NCBI GenBank assembly: GCA_030832365.1 | Contig: JAURJF010000013.1 | Location: 1-17,772, forward strand | Direction: 5' to 3' | Length of the DNA: 17,772 bases | Source: Candidatus Nanopelagicales bacterium | Lineage (GTDB): Bacteria > Actinomycetota > Actinomycetes > Nanopelagicales > Nanopelagicaceae | Part shown: piece after piece, positions 1-8,131 of the stretch | How positions within the stretch are numbered: the first letter of the stretch is position 1 | How the letters are laid out: each line of letters begins with the position of its first letter | Made by a program: the position numbers and the translations under genes | Notes under the pieces: model-generated | What the model saw: only the letters and a program-made list of their open reading frames with translations | The model's database searches: none | Told to the model about the DNA's origin: nothing

Positions 1-1123
1 CCTGACCGGCTGGAACTCTAAATCCTTCAGTGACAATCTTGAAGTGATGGATCAAAGCCTCCATAGAAGTTCCCATGATCTGCCTGATGTGATCGAGAGA
101 ATTTCCGAGGCCATCTCCGCCAAGTGAGAGCTGAGCTGGCCAAGCAATTTTCTTATCGGCCACCATCACTGGCGCTCCATCAAGTTTATCTAGCTTGTCG
201 CAGCACTGCTCAATAATTCTTAAAGATTGCTCTAGCTCCTGCATGCGGATTAAAAAGCGTCCATAGACATCACAAGTATCAGCAGTAATGACATCAAAGT
301 CATAATTTTCATATCCACAATATGGTTGTGTCTTTCTTAAATCCCAAGGCATACCGGTTGAGCGAAGAACTGGGCCAGTAACTCCAAGGGTGATACACCC
401 TGCAAGATCTAGATATCCAACGCCTTTTGTTCTCTTGATCCAGATTGAATTACCAATTAATAACTTGGCATTGTCTTTGAAGTTCTTTCTTAAATCCTTG
501 ATTAACTCTCTAATCCCAGCAACAGTTCCCTCCGGCAGATCTTGAGAAACCCCACCTGGGCGGATATAGGCCATATTCATTCTTAGCCCTGAGACTCTTT
601 CAAATACATCTAGAACTTTCTCTCTTTCGCGAAAAGCAAAGAACATCGGAGTAATTGCCCCAAGCTCGAGCGCTCCAGTTCCAAGTGCGACCATATGCGA
701 CGAGATGCGATTTAGTTCCATCATCATTACTCGAATAACCGATGCTCGTTCAGGGACATCATTTGTGATGCCCAGTAGTTTTTCTACCCCTAGACAGTAA
801 GTAGTTTCATTAAATAACGGACTTAAATAATCCATCCGGGTCACGAAAGTAACCCCTTGGGTCCAGGTGCGAAATTCAGTGTTCTTTTCAATTCCTGTAT
901 GTAGATAGCCAATTCCGCATCTAAGTTCAGTAATTGTCTCGCCTTCAAGTTCAAGCATTAGACGTAGTACTCCATGGGTTGATGGATGCTGCGGCCCCAT
1001 GTTTACAACTACGCGCTCTTCTTTAGCGCTACCAATCTCACTTGCTACTTGATCCCAATCTCCGCCAGTTACTGAATAGATGGTTCCTTCAGTTGTCTCG
1101 CGAGATGATGCAAAAGTACTCAT
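1..1123 (-). CDS. nuoD: NADH-quinone oxidoreductase subunit D (partial, 3' end outside window)
   Basis: NuoD is the 49-kDa-type subunit of respiratory complex I. Together with NuoB it forms the quinone-binding chamber on the cytoplasmic arm. About 374 codons are present and the frame stays open to the left edge; by comparison with remembered family members some 65 C-terminal residues lie outside. The family signature GPQHPSTHG is at residues 44-51 and RMDY at 96-99. H50 and Y99 line up with Thermus Nqo4 His38 and Tyr87, the quinone head-group ligands. The stretch YIRPGGVSQDLPEG and the late motif TSMEALIHHFK are also typical. The ATG at 1123 overlaps the nuoC stop by four bases (ATGA) and has a strong AGGAGG eight bases upstream, so the start is well supported. 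It is the fourth gene of the nuoABCD run. Confidence 0.97.
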   Translation of the reverse strand, partial: MSTFASSRETTEGTIYSVTGGDWDQVASEIGSAKEERVVVNMGPQHPSTHGVLRLMLELEGETITELRCGIGYLHTGIEKNTEFRTWTQGVTFVTRMDYLSPLFNETTYCLGVEKLLGITNDVPERASVIRVMMMELNRISSHMVALGTGALELGAITPMFFAFREREKVLDVFERVSGLRMNMAYIRPGGVSQDLPEGTVAGIRELIKDLRKNFKDNAKLLIGNSIWIKRTKGVGYLDLAGCITLGVTGPVLRSTGMPWDLRKTQPYCGYENYDFDVITADTCDVYGRFLIRMQELEQSLRIIEQCCDKLDKLDGAPVMVADKKIAWPAQLSLGGDGLGNSLDHIRQIMGTSMEALIHHFKIVTEGFRVPAGQ

Positions 1124-1758
1124 CGATATGACCTCCTGTTATCAGGAGATGGAATTGTGGCTCCTACATATTCAACAGCGATACCACCGAGTGGATAATC
1201 CTTACGTTGAGGATGTCCTGGCCAATCATCTGGCATAAGAATTCTTGTCAGAGCTGGATGTCCATCAAAAATGATTCCAAACATGTCATAAGCCTCACGC
1301 TCATGCCAATTAGTTCCAGCCCAAACTTCAACTAGAGATGGAATATGCGGATCTGATTCAGGAGTACTTACCTCTAGCCTCATTCTCCGGTTATGTGTCA
1401 TTGATAAGAGTTCATAGACTGCATGAAGTTCGCGCTGGCTATCTTCTGGATAGTGAACTCCTGATACACCAAGACATACCTCAAAGCGAAGAGTCTCGGT
1501 ATCTCTTAGGGTTTTAGCGACATCAAATAGGCGCTGCCTTTTAATGTGAAGCGTTAATTCTCCACGATCTACAACAACTTTCTCAATAGCATCGTTAAAT
1601 TCTGGAAATGCGCGCTCTAATTCATCTGTTACTTCATCAAAGTATGAACCGTATGGTTTTTGTGCTGAAGTTGGCGAGAAGCTGGAACGAACGAGACCGC
1701 CATAGCCAGAAGTATCTCCAGTGCCCTGGATGCCAAATGAACCCTTCTGCTCGCTCAT
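1120..1758 (-). CDS. nuoC: NADH-quinone oxidoreductase subunit C
   Basis: NuoC (30-kDa-type subunit) is a peripheral-arm component of complex I that packs against NuoD; it carries no redox centre. The 212-residue protein has the family signature near residues 150-190: ER-EAYDMFGI, then GHP-LTRILMPDDWPGHP, then RKDYPLGG. The first ~38 residues are rich in Gly and Ser and look disordered, an extension seen in many actinobacterial NuoC proteins. It is a separate protein, not the NuoCD fusion of enterobacteria. The gene starts three bases after the nuoB stop, with an AGGG about eight bases upstream of its ATG, and its stop overlaps the nuoD start. Confidence 0.97.
   Translation of the reverse strand: MSEQKGSFGIQGTGDTSGYGGLVRSSFSPTSAQKPYGSYFDEVTDELERAFPEFNDAIEKVVVDRGELTLHIKRQRLFDVAKTLRDTETLRFEVCLGVSGVHYPEDSQRELHAVYELLSMTHNRRMRLEVSTPESDPHIPSLVEVWAGTNWHEREAYDMFGIIFDGHPALTRILMPDDWPGHPQRKDYPLGGIAVEYVGATIPSPDNRRSYR
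1132..1137 (-). promoter_or_regulatory. Strong Shine-Dalgarno site of nuoD
   Basis: AGGAGG on the minus strand lies eight bases before the nuoD ATG, inside the end of nuoC. It is the best ribosome binding site in the window. It supports re-initiation or independent loading at the ATGA overlap and fixes the nuoD start. Confidence 0.8.
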
Positions 1759-1761
1759 TAA

Positions 1762-2325
1762 TCAGCCCTGCTTTCCAAATACTGGGATCTGATGAATAGG
1801 AGTAGCAGCAATAGCTGATGCTTCAACTTCCTTAACAATTTTTGCGCGGTTTACGCCAAGCTTTTCATTACCAATTTGTTCGTGCAGCTTCAAAATTGCA
1901 TCCATCAACATCTCTGGCCTTGGCGGACAACCTGGAAGATAAATATCAACAGGAATTATGTGATCAACGCCTTGGACGATTGCATAATTATTAAACATTC
2001 CACCTGATGAAGCGCATGCTCCCATTGATATAACCCACTTAGGAGCTGCCATCTGATCATAAATCTGTCTGACTACCGGGGCCATCTTGTTTGATACTCG
2101 ACCAGCCACAATCATTAAATCTGCCTGCCTTGGTGAAGCGCGGAAAACTTCCATGCCAAAGCGAGAGATGTCATATTTGCCAGCAGAGCCGATTGCCATC
2201 ATCTCAATAGCGCAGCAAGCAAGACCAAAAGTTGCAGGCCAGAGCGAGTTCTTGCGCATATAGCCGGCGAGTTTTTCTACAGTAGTTAATAGAAAACCGG
2301 AAGGTAATTTTTCTTCTAAGCCCAT
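1762..2325 (-). CDS. nuoB: NADH-quinone oxidoreductase subunit B
   Basis: NuoB (PSST/20-kDa subunit) carries iron-sulfur cluster N2, the last relay that reduces quinone in complex I. All four expected cysteines are present: the adjacent pair C37-C38 (GLACCAIEMM), C104 (MGACASSGG) and C133 (LPGCPPRPE). Length (187 residues) is normal for the family. The gene sits four bases after nuoA and three bases before nuoC, so the genes are surely co-transcribed. No strong Shine-Dalgarno is visible; translation probably depends on coupling to nuoA. Confidence 0.98.
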   Translation of the reverse strand: MGLEEKLPSGFLLTTVEKLAGYMRKNSLWPATFGLACCAIEMMAIGSAGKYDISRFGMEVFRASPRQADLMIVAGRVSNKMAPVVRQIYDQMAAPKWVISMGACASSGGMFNNYAIVQGVDHIIPVDIYLPGCPPRPEMLMDAILKLHEQIGNEKLGVNRAKIVKEVEASAIAATPIHQIPVFGKQG

Positions 2326-2329
2326 TTAC

Positions 2330-2692
2330 TTAATCCCATTCCAATCCGCCGCGGCGCCAGACATAGGTATAGGCCACAAATACAGTTGCAATAAAGATAA
2401 CCATCTCAATAAGTCCAAATAACGCTAGTTGATCATAGGCAACTGCCCAGGGATAGAGGAAAACAATTTCGATATCAAAGATAATAAAGAGCATTGCAGT
2501 TAAAAAGTATTTGACTGGAAAGCGTCCGCCGCCTTGAGCTTGGGGACTTGGCTCTATTCCACATTCATAAGCATCTAGCTTTGCCCTGTTATATCGCTTA
2601 GGTCCGGTTAGAGCTCCAGCAACCACTGAAAAAATGGCGAATCCAAATCCAATCGCTCCGATAACGATGATTGGTAGATATGGGTTGCTCAC
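2330..2692 (-). CDS. nuoA: NADH-quinone oxidoreductase subunit A
   Basis: NuoA is a small membrane subunit of complex I lying at the junction of the membrane and peripheral arms. The 120-residue protein has three hydrophobic segments (about 7-28, 62-82, 88-112). The conserved loop YECGIEP is at 42-48, with C44 the residue that switches exposure in the active/deactive transition of the mitochondrial homologue, followed by RFPVKYFL and FDIEIVFLYPWA with acidic D73 and E75. The start codon is GTG (2692). There is no Shine-Dalgarno, but a TAAGAT box ends eight bases upstream, so it may also be a leaderless promoter-proximal gene. It follows menG by 40 bases and may also be read through from it. 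Confidence 0.97.
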   Translation of the reverse strand: MSNPYLPIIVIGAIGFGFAIFSVVAGALTGPKRYNRAKLDAYECGIEPSPQAQGGGRFPVKYFLTAMLFIIFDIEIVFLYPWAVAYDQLALFGLIEMVIFIATVFVAYTYVWRRGGLEWD

Positions 2693-2700
2693 AACGCCAA

Positions 2701-2706
2701 ATCTTA
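2701..2706 (-). promoter_or_regulatory. Candidate -10 box for nuoA
   Basis: TAAGAT on the minus strand is followed by eight bases and then the nuoA GTG. This fits the TANNNT pattern and spacing seen at other starts in the window and would give an almost leaderless nuoA mRNA inside the menG-nuo run. No recognisable -35 lies 16-19 bases further upstream, so support is modest. Confidence 0.35.
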
Positions 2707-2732
2707 GGTGAGCCTTAGAAATTCAGAGAAAT

Positions 2733-3428
2733 CTAGGAGCCCTTGAAGGCTGTGTGAACTGCCACAACTCCCCCTGTGAGGTTAATCCATGATGAATTCT
2801 TCCAGCCAACCGCCTCCATATCCCTTGCTAGCTCGCCCTGTTTGGGCCAGGCGCGGATTGATTCTGCAAGATAGCCATATGCAGCAGGGTTCGATGATCC
2901 TGATCTCGATAATTTTGGCAAGGCTTTCATTAGGTAATTCATATAAAGAATTCGAAATGGTTTAAAGATGGGAGTTGAGAACTCCACGATAACAATTCTT
3001 CCCCCAGGTTTAGTAACTCTTAAAGCCTCACTTAAAGCTTTTTTATAATCTTGGGTATTTCTTAGGCCAAATGAATTTGTTGTTAGATCAAAGGTATTTT
3101 CCTTAAAGGAAAGATTGAGTGCATCGCCTTCGACAAAGTTTAAGTAGGGGCGAACTTTTCTTCCTTGATCTAACATTCCCTTTGAAAAATCTAGAGAGGT
3201 GACATCAGCTCCCGCCTTATATAAGCCTTCACTAGATGAACCAGGGCCAGCTGCAATATCAAGAATTTTCATCCCTGGTTTTGGGTCAATGATTTTCTCC
3301 ACACTTCTTCGCCATCTCTTAGTGGCGCCAAGGCTAAGTAGATCGTTAAATAAGTCATAGCGACGAGCTACCCCATCAAACATGGCGGAAACTTCTTCTG
3401 GGTCTTTACCTAAATCTGCTCGACTCAC
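2733..3428 (-). CDS. menG: Demethylmenaquinone methyltransferase (MenG/UbiE family)
   Basis: This enzyme methylates demethylmenaquinone with S-adenosylmethionine, the final step to menaquinone. The 231-residue protein shows both UbiE/MenG signatures: YDLFNDLLSLG with following KRWRR at 24-41, and RVTKPGGR at 137-144 running into IVIVEFS. The SAM-binding glycine motif is LDIAAGPG at 56-63 and GLRN is at 121-124. The start is GTG at 3428; an internal ATG at residue 16 would remove part of the conserved N-terminal region. It lies directly upstream of nuoA on the same strand with a 40-base gap and is divergent from menF across 51 bases, where a shared promoter is proposed. It ends just past the usual family C-terminus with no fusion. 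Confidence 0.95.
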   Translation of the reverse strand: MSRADLGKDPEEVSAMFDGVARRYDLFNDLLSLGATKRWRRSVEKIIDPKPGMKILDIAAGPGSSSEGLYKAGADVTSLDFSKGMLDQGRKVRPYLNFVEGDALNLSFKENTFDLTTNSFGLRNTQDYKKALSEALRVTKPGGRIVIVEFSTPIFKPFRILYMNYLMKALPKLSRSGSSNPAAYGYLAESIRAWPKQGELARDMEAVGWKNSSWINLTGGVVAVHTAFKGS

Positions 3429-3448
3429 TTACCTATCATCTCTACCGC

Positions 3449-3455
3449 TAGGCTA
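3449..3455. promoter_or_regulatory. Candidate shared bidirectional -10 box between menG and menF
   Basis: The heptamer TAGGCTA contains TAGGCT on the plus strand (3449-3454) and TAGCCT on the minus strand (3455-3450). Both match the actinobacterial TANNNT -10 consensus. Counting seven bases on in each direction puts transcription starts near 3461 (menF, leader about 19 bases) and 3443 (menG, leader about 14 bases), 18 bases apart. No good -35 is visible for either direction. Inference from sequence only. Confidence 0.4.
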
Positions 3456-3479
3456 ACTCCACAAGTTGAATGGAGCCCA

Positions 3480-4712
3480 ATGCCTATCTCTGCAACCACC
3501 GAGTTATTAGGTGAACACCCCGAGCTTCTTGATATCGCTATTGCCGATATTGAAGATGGCCAAATAACTTCTTGGGTTAGAGGCGGGGATGGCTTAATTG
3601 GTTTTGGGGTTTATAAGTCCCATACCGTTAAAGGACCTGATCGTTTTGAGCAGGCTCGCAGATGGTGGAGAGCTGAGATAAATAGCTTAAATATTGCTAA
3701 TAATTCCCATGGTTTAGGTAGTGGACCAATCCTCTTCACATCTTTTTCTTTTGATGAAGCAGAGGACTCCATATTAATAATCCCAAGAGTTGTAGTGGGT
3801 CAATCAAATGGAAAATCTTGGATTACCTGGATTGGCGATGGCTTACAACCAAAGCTTGAACGAGGAGAAGAGCAGGTAAGGCCATTAAATATTTCTTGGA
3901 GCGGGAGTAATGGGGATATCTGGAGAGATCGAGTAGCACTTGCTATTGGAAAGATTAAGGATGCAAAGCTAGATAAAGTCGTTCTAGCTCGCTTCTTAAC
4001 TGGAAAGAGTGAAGAGAGAATTGATGTTAGAAGGCTATTAAGGCTTCTGGCAAAGGAGTATCCCTCAACCTGGGTCTATTCCAATAGCGGCTTAGTTGGA
4101 GCAACTCCAGAGTTATTAGTTCGTTTAAGTAAATCTCTAATAACTTCTAGGGTCTTGGCAGGAACAATTAGAAAGACTGGCGATGACGAGCGAGATTTAG
4201 CACTTGCTGCATCACTAGCGCGTTCATCAAAGGATTTAGAAGAACATGAATATGCAGTTCGCTCAGTTGCAGATGCAATTGAGCCTTTCTGCACATCTAT
4301 CAACGTTCCTGAATCTCCTTTTGTCTTGCACTTAGCAAATGTTATGCACCTTGCAACTGATGTAACAGCGGTCTTATCTGATTCTGCAAACCCAGCAGAT
4401 ATTTTTGATCTTGTATCCAAATTACATCCATCAGCTGCGGTCTGTGGAACCCCGAGAGATCTAGCAAAGAGAGCAATTGATGAAATTGAGGGTATTTCAC
4501 GCGGTCGCTATGCAGGTCCCGTTGGATGGATTGATAGCAAAGGCGATGGTGAGTTAGCACTTGCGCTTCGTTGTGGTCAGATTACGAGTGATGGAAAATC
4601 GATTCGAATCTATGCTGGTTGTGGAATTGTTGCTGGCTCTGATCCGGAACGGGAGTACGCAGAGAGCCAGGCAAAGCTTCTGCCTATGCGCTCTGCTTTA
4701 GAGAAGCACTAG
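3480..4712 (+). CDS. menF: Isochorismate synthase
   Basis: This enzyme converts chorismate to isochorismate, the committed first step of menaquinone synthesis. The 410-residue protein belongs to the chorismate-binding family (MenF/EntC/DhbC). Key features are DKVVLAR at 165-171 with the proposed catalytic base K166, ATPELL at 208-213, LAGTIRK at 226-232, the EEH of the metal/substrate region at 254-256, HPSAAVCGTPRD at 316-327, SRGRYAGPVG at 340-349, and the C-terminal AGCGIVAGSDP with E395. These identify isochorismate synthase rather than anthranilate or aminodeoxychorismate synthase, and the men neighbours agree. The ATG at 3480 has GGAG only four bases upstream. Its 3' end overlaps the convergent menD by 15 bases. 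Confidence 0.95.
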   Translation: MPISATTELLGEHPELLDIAIADIEDGQITSWVRGGDGLIGFGVYKSHTVKGPDRFEQARRWWRAEINSLNIANNSHGLGSGPILFTSFSFDEAEDSILIIPRVVVGQSNGKSWITWIGDGLQPKLERGEEQVRPLNISWSGSNGDIWRDRVALAIGKIKDAKLDKVVLARFLTGKSEERIDVRRLLRLLAKEYPSTWVYSNSGLVGATPELLVRLSKSLITSRVLAGTIRKTGDDERDLALAASLARSSKDLEEHEYAVRSVADAIEPFCTSINVPESPFVLHLANVMHLATDVTAVLSDSANPADIFDLVSKLHPSAAVCGTPRDLAKRAIDEIEGISRGRYAGPVGWIDSKGDGELALALRCGQITSDGKSIRIYAGCGIVAGSDPEREYAESQAKLLPMRSALEKH

Positions 4713-6272
4713 CTGGCTATATTTATTTAATACCGCTGCAATTGAATCGGCATTTTGCTCTCTATCAGGCATCTTCGCCACGATTACATGAAGTCCAGTA
4801 TGGATTTGTTGCAGAGCAATATGTAGTTCTTTTGCACTGCTGATTTGCTGCGAAGATATTCCAAAGCTCTTCACCACACTTGCTATATCAATTCCATGCG
4901 GTGTGCCAAAAATGGTTTCAAATCCTTTACTTCCCCTCTGTCCAAGAGTTGAGAAGATTCCGCCACCATCATTATCAACAACAATTATTGTTAGATTGTC
5001 TTGCGTCGGATTGGCAAGTGCTGAGATATCATGTAGAAAAGCCAGATCTCCAATTACTGCATAACTTTCGCTATGTTGCGTGGCAACACCAAAAGCTGTT
5101 GAGATATTGCCATCGATTCCTGCAAGGCCTCGATTGGCATAAGTTATTAATCCTGATCTTGGTACAGCAAAACTTTCAAAATCTCTTACTGGTCTAGATG
5201 ATGAAATAAATAAAGCCGTGTCATCTTCAAGTTCCTCAGCAACAACTGTTGCTAACTCTGCCTCAGACCACTCTGGAAGAACACAGAGGGCAATAGCGGC
5301 TAGCGCTTCAAACTTCTTCCATAAATCATGCCAACTTTGGTCAATATCTACTGGATTTTTCACCCGTGGAATCTGAGTATAAATCTCATCTGAAGTTCTA
5401 GATGTGTCAATGTTTTCTGTGCGAGGATCAATGACTATAACCTTTTTTGCCCCTTGAATATAAGCATTAATGCTTCTAGAAAGGGTGGTTCTACCAATCA
5501 CAAATACGTTTTCTGCAGCTAAAGCAACCCTTGCCTTTTCATCAGATAAGACAATTGGAGCATGGGCAATTGCGCCATCAAAAACTAAGGGGTCTTCAGC
5601 GATAAGTGGCGCTGCTAAATCACTTGCAAATTTCTCAATTTCAACCACGCTAAATCCTGCCCGATCATGGCCAACTATCACTAGAGATTTATTTGATTCA
5701 TTTTCAATCTCAATAGCTTGTGCTTTGCTCTTATCTTGAGTCTTCACTCTTATCTCAGAGAGCCAATCGGAGTTATCCTCATTAAGAAGTGGTTCATCAA
5801 ATTGCAGATTTACATGAACTGGCCCGCTTCCACTTAAAGCCGTTGATAAGTCAAGCTCTTTACCGGTATCAAAACTTGACCTTACAAAAGCGCCAAAGAC
5901 ATTGCTCTGATCTGTTGTTTGATTAGAACCTGTTCTTCGAAGGCGTGCTGGTCTATCTGCTGTTAGAAGAAGTAAGTTGATATCGCTGTGATGGGCTTCA
6001 AGAAGGGCTGGATAATAGTTAGCTACCGCTGTTCCACTGGTGCAGACAACTGGAACATATCGAGCGCTGGCCTTAGAGATTCCAAGAGCAAAAAATGCAG
6101 CTCCTCTCTCATCGATACGAACATGAAGATTTATTAGGCCCTTCTCTGATGCTTCATAAAGGGCGATAGATAAAGGGGCGTTGCGAGAGCCCGGAGAAAG
6201 GACTACATCTTTAATCCCTAGCTCGATTAATTGCTTAATAATGCTTTGCGCAAGCGCAGTCGAATTACTCAT
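4698..6272 (-). CDS. menD: 2-succinyl-5-enolpyruvyl-6-hydroxy-3-cyclohexene-1-carboxylate synthase
   Basis: MenD is a thiamine-diphosphate enzyme that adds the succinic semialdehyde unit from 2-oxoglutarate to isochorismate. With the start chosen here it has 524 residues. SPGSRNAPL is at 26-34, the cofactor-activating glutamate E55 is in DERG, TSGTAVAN is at 78-85, ADRP at 105-108, and the ThDP/metal motif runs from GDLAFLHD (408-415) to NDGGGIFS (434-441). An ATG seven codons upstream (6293) is possible, but 6272 gives an ATGA overlap with the menC stop, has GAGG eight bases upstream, and matches the usual family N-terminus (short residues, then STALA). It is the third gene of menB-menC-menD and overlaps menF tail to tail. 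Confidence 0.95.
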   Translation of the reverse strand: MSNSTALAQSIIKQLIELGIKDVVLSPGSRNAPLSIALYEASEKGLINLHVRIDERGAAFFALGISKASARYVPVVCTSGTAVANYYPALLEAHHSDINLLLLTADRPARLRRTGSNQTTDQSNVFGAFVRSSFDTGKELDLSTALSGSGPVHVNLQFDEPLLNEDNSDWLSEIRVKTQDKSKAQAIEIENESNKSLVIVGHDRAGFSVVEIEKFASDLAAPLIAEDPLVFDGAIAHAPIVLSDEKARVALAAENVFVIGRTTLSRSINAYIQGAKKVIVIDPRTENIDTSRTSDEIYTQIPRVKNPVDIDQSWHDLWKKFEALAAIALCVLPEWSEAELATVVAEELEDDTALFISSSRPVRDFESFAVPRSGLITYANRGLAGIDGNISTAFGVATQHSESYAVIGDLAFLHDISALANPTQDNLTIIVVDNDGGGIFSTLGQRGSKGFETIFGTPHGIDIASVVKSFGISSQQISSAKELHIALQQIHTGLHVIVAKMPDREQNADSIAAVLNKYSQLVLL

Positions 6273-7243
6273 GCTGGGCGCCTCAAATTCCATACTCGAC
6301 TGATTCTATTGCGCCACCACTCTAGGCGTTCACCCTTTAATTCATGTCTCTCAATTTGAGCTATGTCTATTGGATAGTTCTTGACCTTTATCGCCCCACT
6401 GATGATTGGAATATCACTGATATCTTGATTAAAGAGCGCGCTAGTTCCAAGGCCACAGGCGTAATCTAACTTGGGAACTCTTGCAGCAAGGGCTAGGCCA
6501 TGAGAAATTCCAACTGCTGACTCTAAAGCGCTAGAGATTACAACTGGCAACTTATGATGACTTGCTAAATCCATTGCTCGCTTGATGCCACCTAGAGGGG
6601 AAGCCTTTAACATCAAAATATTAATAGCTCCATCAAGGCTTATCGCAAATGGATCTTTTGCTTTTCTAAGAACTTCGTCGCCGGCAATTTTCACATCATC
6701 AGTCATGCCTTCTTTCAATTGCCTTGACTCATCTAAACTTGCTACAGGTTGCTCAACATACTCAAGTAAATCCCCCGTTACTTCATAAATAGCGTTGATA
6801 TTAATGAGCGCAACATCAACGCTCCATGAACCGTTAACATCAATGCGGATCTTCGCTTTTGGAAGGTATTTTCTTACCGCTTTAATGCGTGCTAGATCTT
6901 CCTTAATACCAGTTCCGACTTTTATCTTCACAGCATCAACTCCTGGATACCAAGAAAGGATCTGCTCAATCTCTGCTTCATTATTTGACGCTGGTACTGT
7001 TGCATTAATTGGAATAGATTCACGAAGCGCTGGAGAAAGTGCTTTATCTGCAGCCTCTATCGCGCTCTCTAGCCAGGGCAGTGATTCTTGATCTGAATAC
7101 TCAACAAATGGCGCAAATTCTCCCCAGCCGCTTTCGCCTTTAATTAGCGCTGTTTCGCGAACATCAAGTGAGCGAAATGTGGTTCGCATAGGAAGTGCAA
7201 GAACTCGAAGTGAGGCTAAGGCCTCCTCCAGCGTTAGTGACAT
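6269..7243 (-). CDS. menC: o-succinylbenzoate synthase
   Basis: MenC dehydrates SHCHC to o-succinylbenzoate. It is a muconate-lactonizing-subgroup member of the enolase superfamily. All catalytic residues can be placed in the 324-residue protein: the KIK motif with K106 and K108 (VKIKVG), metal ligands D135 (RIDVNGSW), E164 (YVEQP) and D189 (IAGDE), and the opposite-face lysine K213 (MLKASPLGG). The compact N-terminal capping domain (about 1-85) is typical of actinobacterial MenC. The gene begins three bases after menB and overlaps menD by four bases, so the three genes form one operon. Dipeptide epimerase is the main alternative within the fold, but context favours MenC strongly. Confidence 0.94.
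   Translation of the reverse strand: MSLTLEEALASLRVLALPMRTTFRSLDVRETALIKGESGWGEFAPFVEYSDQESLPWLESAIEAADKALSPALRESIPINATVPASNNEAEIEQILSWYPGVDAVKIKVGTGIKEDLARIKAVRKYLPKAKIRIDVNGSWSVDVALININAIYEVTGDLLEYVEQPVASLDESRQLKEGMTDDVKIAGDEVLRKAKDPFAISLDGAINILMLKASPLGGIKRAMDLASHHKLPVVISSALESAVGISHGLALAARVPKLDYACGLGTSALFNQDISDIPIISGAIKVKNYPIDIAQIERHELKGERLEWWRNRISRVWNLRRPA
6281..6284 (-). promoter_or_regulatory. Shine-Dalgarno site that decides the menD start
   Basis: GAGG on the minus strand sits eight bases before the ATG at 6272. The upstream in-frame ATG at 6293 has only a GAG two bases away, too close to act as a ribosome binding site. Confidence 0.5.
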
Positions 7244-7246
7244 TTT

Positions 7247-8125
7247 TTAAGGACGTTTAGGAAACTTATTAAAGTCAGGTTCACGCTTTTCTTTATAGGC
7301 ATCCCGACCTTCTTGGCCCTCTTGTGTTAGATAAAAGAGCAGAGTGGCATCTCCTGCTAACTGTTGAACTCCAGCAAGTCCATCATCTGCTGCATTAAGT
7401 CCAGCCTTTAATAGGCGAAGTGCCATAGGAGAGTGGCGCAACATCTCTCTTGCCCAAGAAACAGTCTCTGCTTCAAGTTCGCTAACTGAAACAACAGTAT
7501 TTACAAGTCCCATATCTAATGCTTCTTTGGCATCATATTGGCGACACATAAACCAAATCTCACGAGCTTTTTTCTGACCAACATGTCTTGCAAGTAGCCC
7601 TGCGCCATAGCCACCATCAAAAGATCCGACCATAGGACCGGTCTGGCCAAACTTGGCATTCTCTGCAGCGATGGTGATATCACAGACCACATGAAGAACA
7701 TGACCTCCACCAATTGCCCAGCCCGCAACCATTGCAATTACTGGTTTTGGAGTGCGACGAATCTGTACTTGCAGATCTAGAACATTTAATCTTCCAATAC
7801 CTTTTTTTCCAACTGCATCGCTTCCGATATAACCATCATCACCGCGAACTGAAATATCCCCACCAGAGCAAAAAGCTTCATCTCCTTGGCCAGTTAAAAT
7901 AATTACGCCAACTTTTTCATCATCTCTTGCAAAGGTAAATGCTCGCTCTAATTCAAAAAGTGTCTCTGGTTGAAATGCATTGTGCACCTGAGGGCGATTG
8001 ATTGTTATCTTCGCCATACCTTCTGCAGTTTCATAACGCACATCGCTAAATTCACGCGCATCTTGCCCAACTTCCCAATTTGGAATGGTTCGACTACCCA
8101 TCTGGCGCTTAATTGGCTTGCTCAT
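7247..8125 (-). CDS. menB: 1,4-dihydroxy-2-naphthoyl-CoA synthase
   Basis: MenB closes the naphthoquinone ring, turning o-succinylbenzoyl-CoA into DHNA-CoA. It is a crotonase-fold enzyme of 292 residues. FCSGGD is at 85-90, GWAIGGGHVLH at 135-145, GQTGPMVGSFDGGYG at 160-174, and the C-terminal KREPDF and KFP are typical. Q161, G163 and W191 keep a constant offset of seven from E. coli Gln154, Gly156 and Trp184, which bind the bicarbonate used as catalytic base, so this looks like the bicarbonate-dependent type. The ORF extends 27 codons further upstream, but that part runs into the divergent menE and is unlike any MenB. ATG 8125 has a TAGGGT -10 box seven bases upstream; an in-frame ATG at 8101 lacks any signal. 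Confidence 0.95.
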   Translation of the reverse strand: MSKPIKRQMGSRTIPNWEVGQDAREFSDVRYETAEGMAKITINRPQVHNAFQPETLFELERAFTFARDDEKVGVIILTGQGDEAFCSGGDISVRGDDGYIGSDAVGKKGIGRLNVLDLQVQIRRTPKPVIAMVAGWAIGGGHVLHVVCDITIAAENAKFGQTGPMVGSFDGGYGAGLLARHVGQKKAREIWFMCRQYDAKEALDMGLVNTVVSVSELEAETVSWAREMLRHSPMALRLLKAGLNAADDGLAGVQQLAGDATLLFYLTQEGQEGRDAYKEKREPDFNKFPKRP

Positions 8126-8131
8126 ATGGCA

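Noticed and set aside
2693..2732. Repeated CTTAG motif in the menG-nuoA gap
   Set aside because: A five-base direct repeat in AT-rich DNA is expected by chance, and it does not form an inverted repeat.
4076..4560. Minus-strand open frames inside menF
   Set aside because: Antisense shadows of a clear isochorismate synthase; the translations have no recognisable domain and no start signals.
4880..5739. Plus-strand open frames inside menD
   Set aside because: Antisense of conserved MenD motifs; low-complexity translations typical of shadow frames.
6582..7091. Plus-strand open frames inside menC
   Set aside because: Antisense of the catalytic core of MenC; no independent support.
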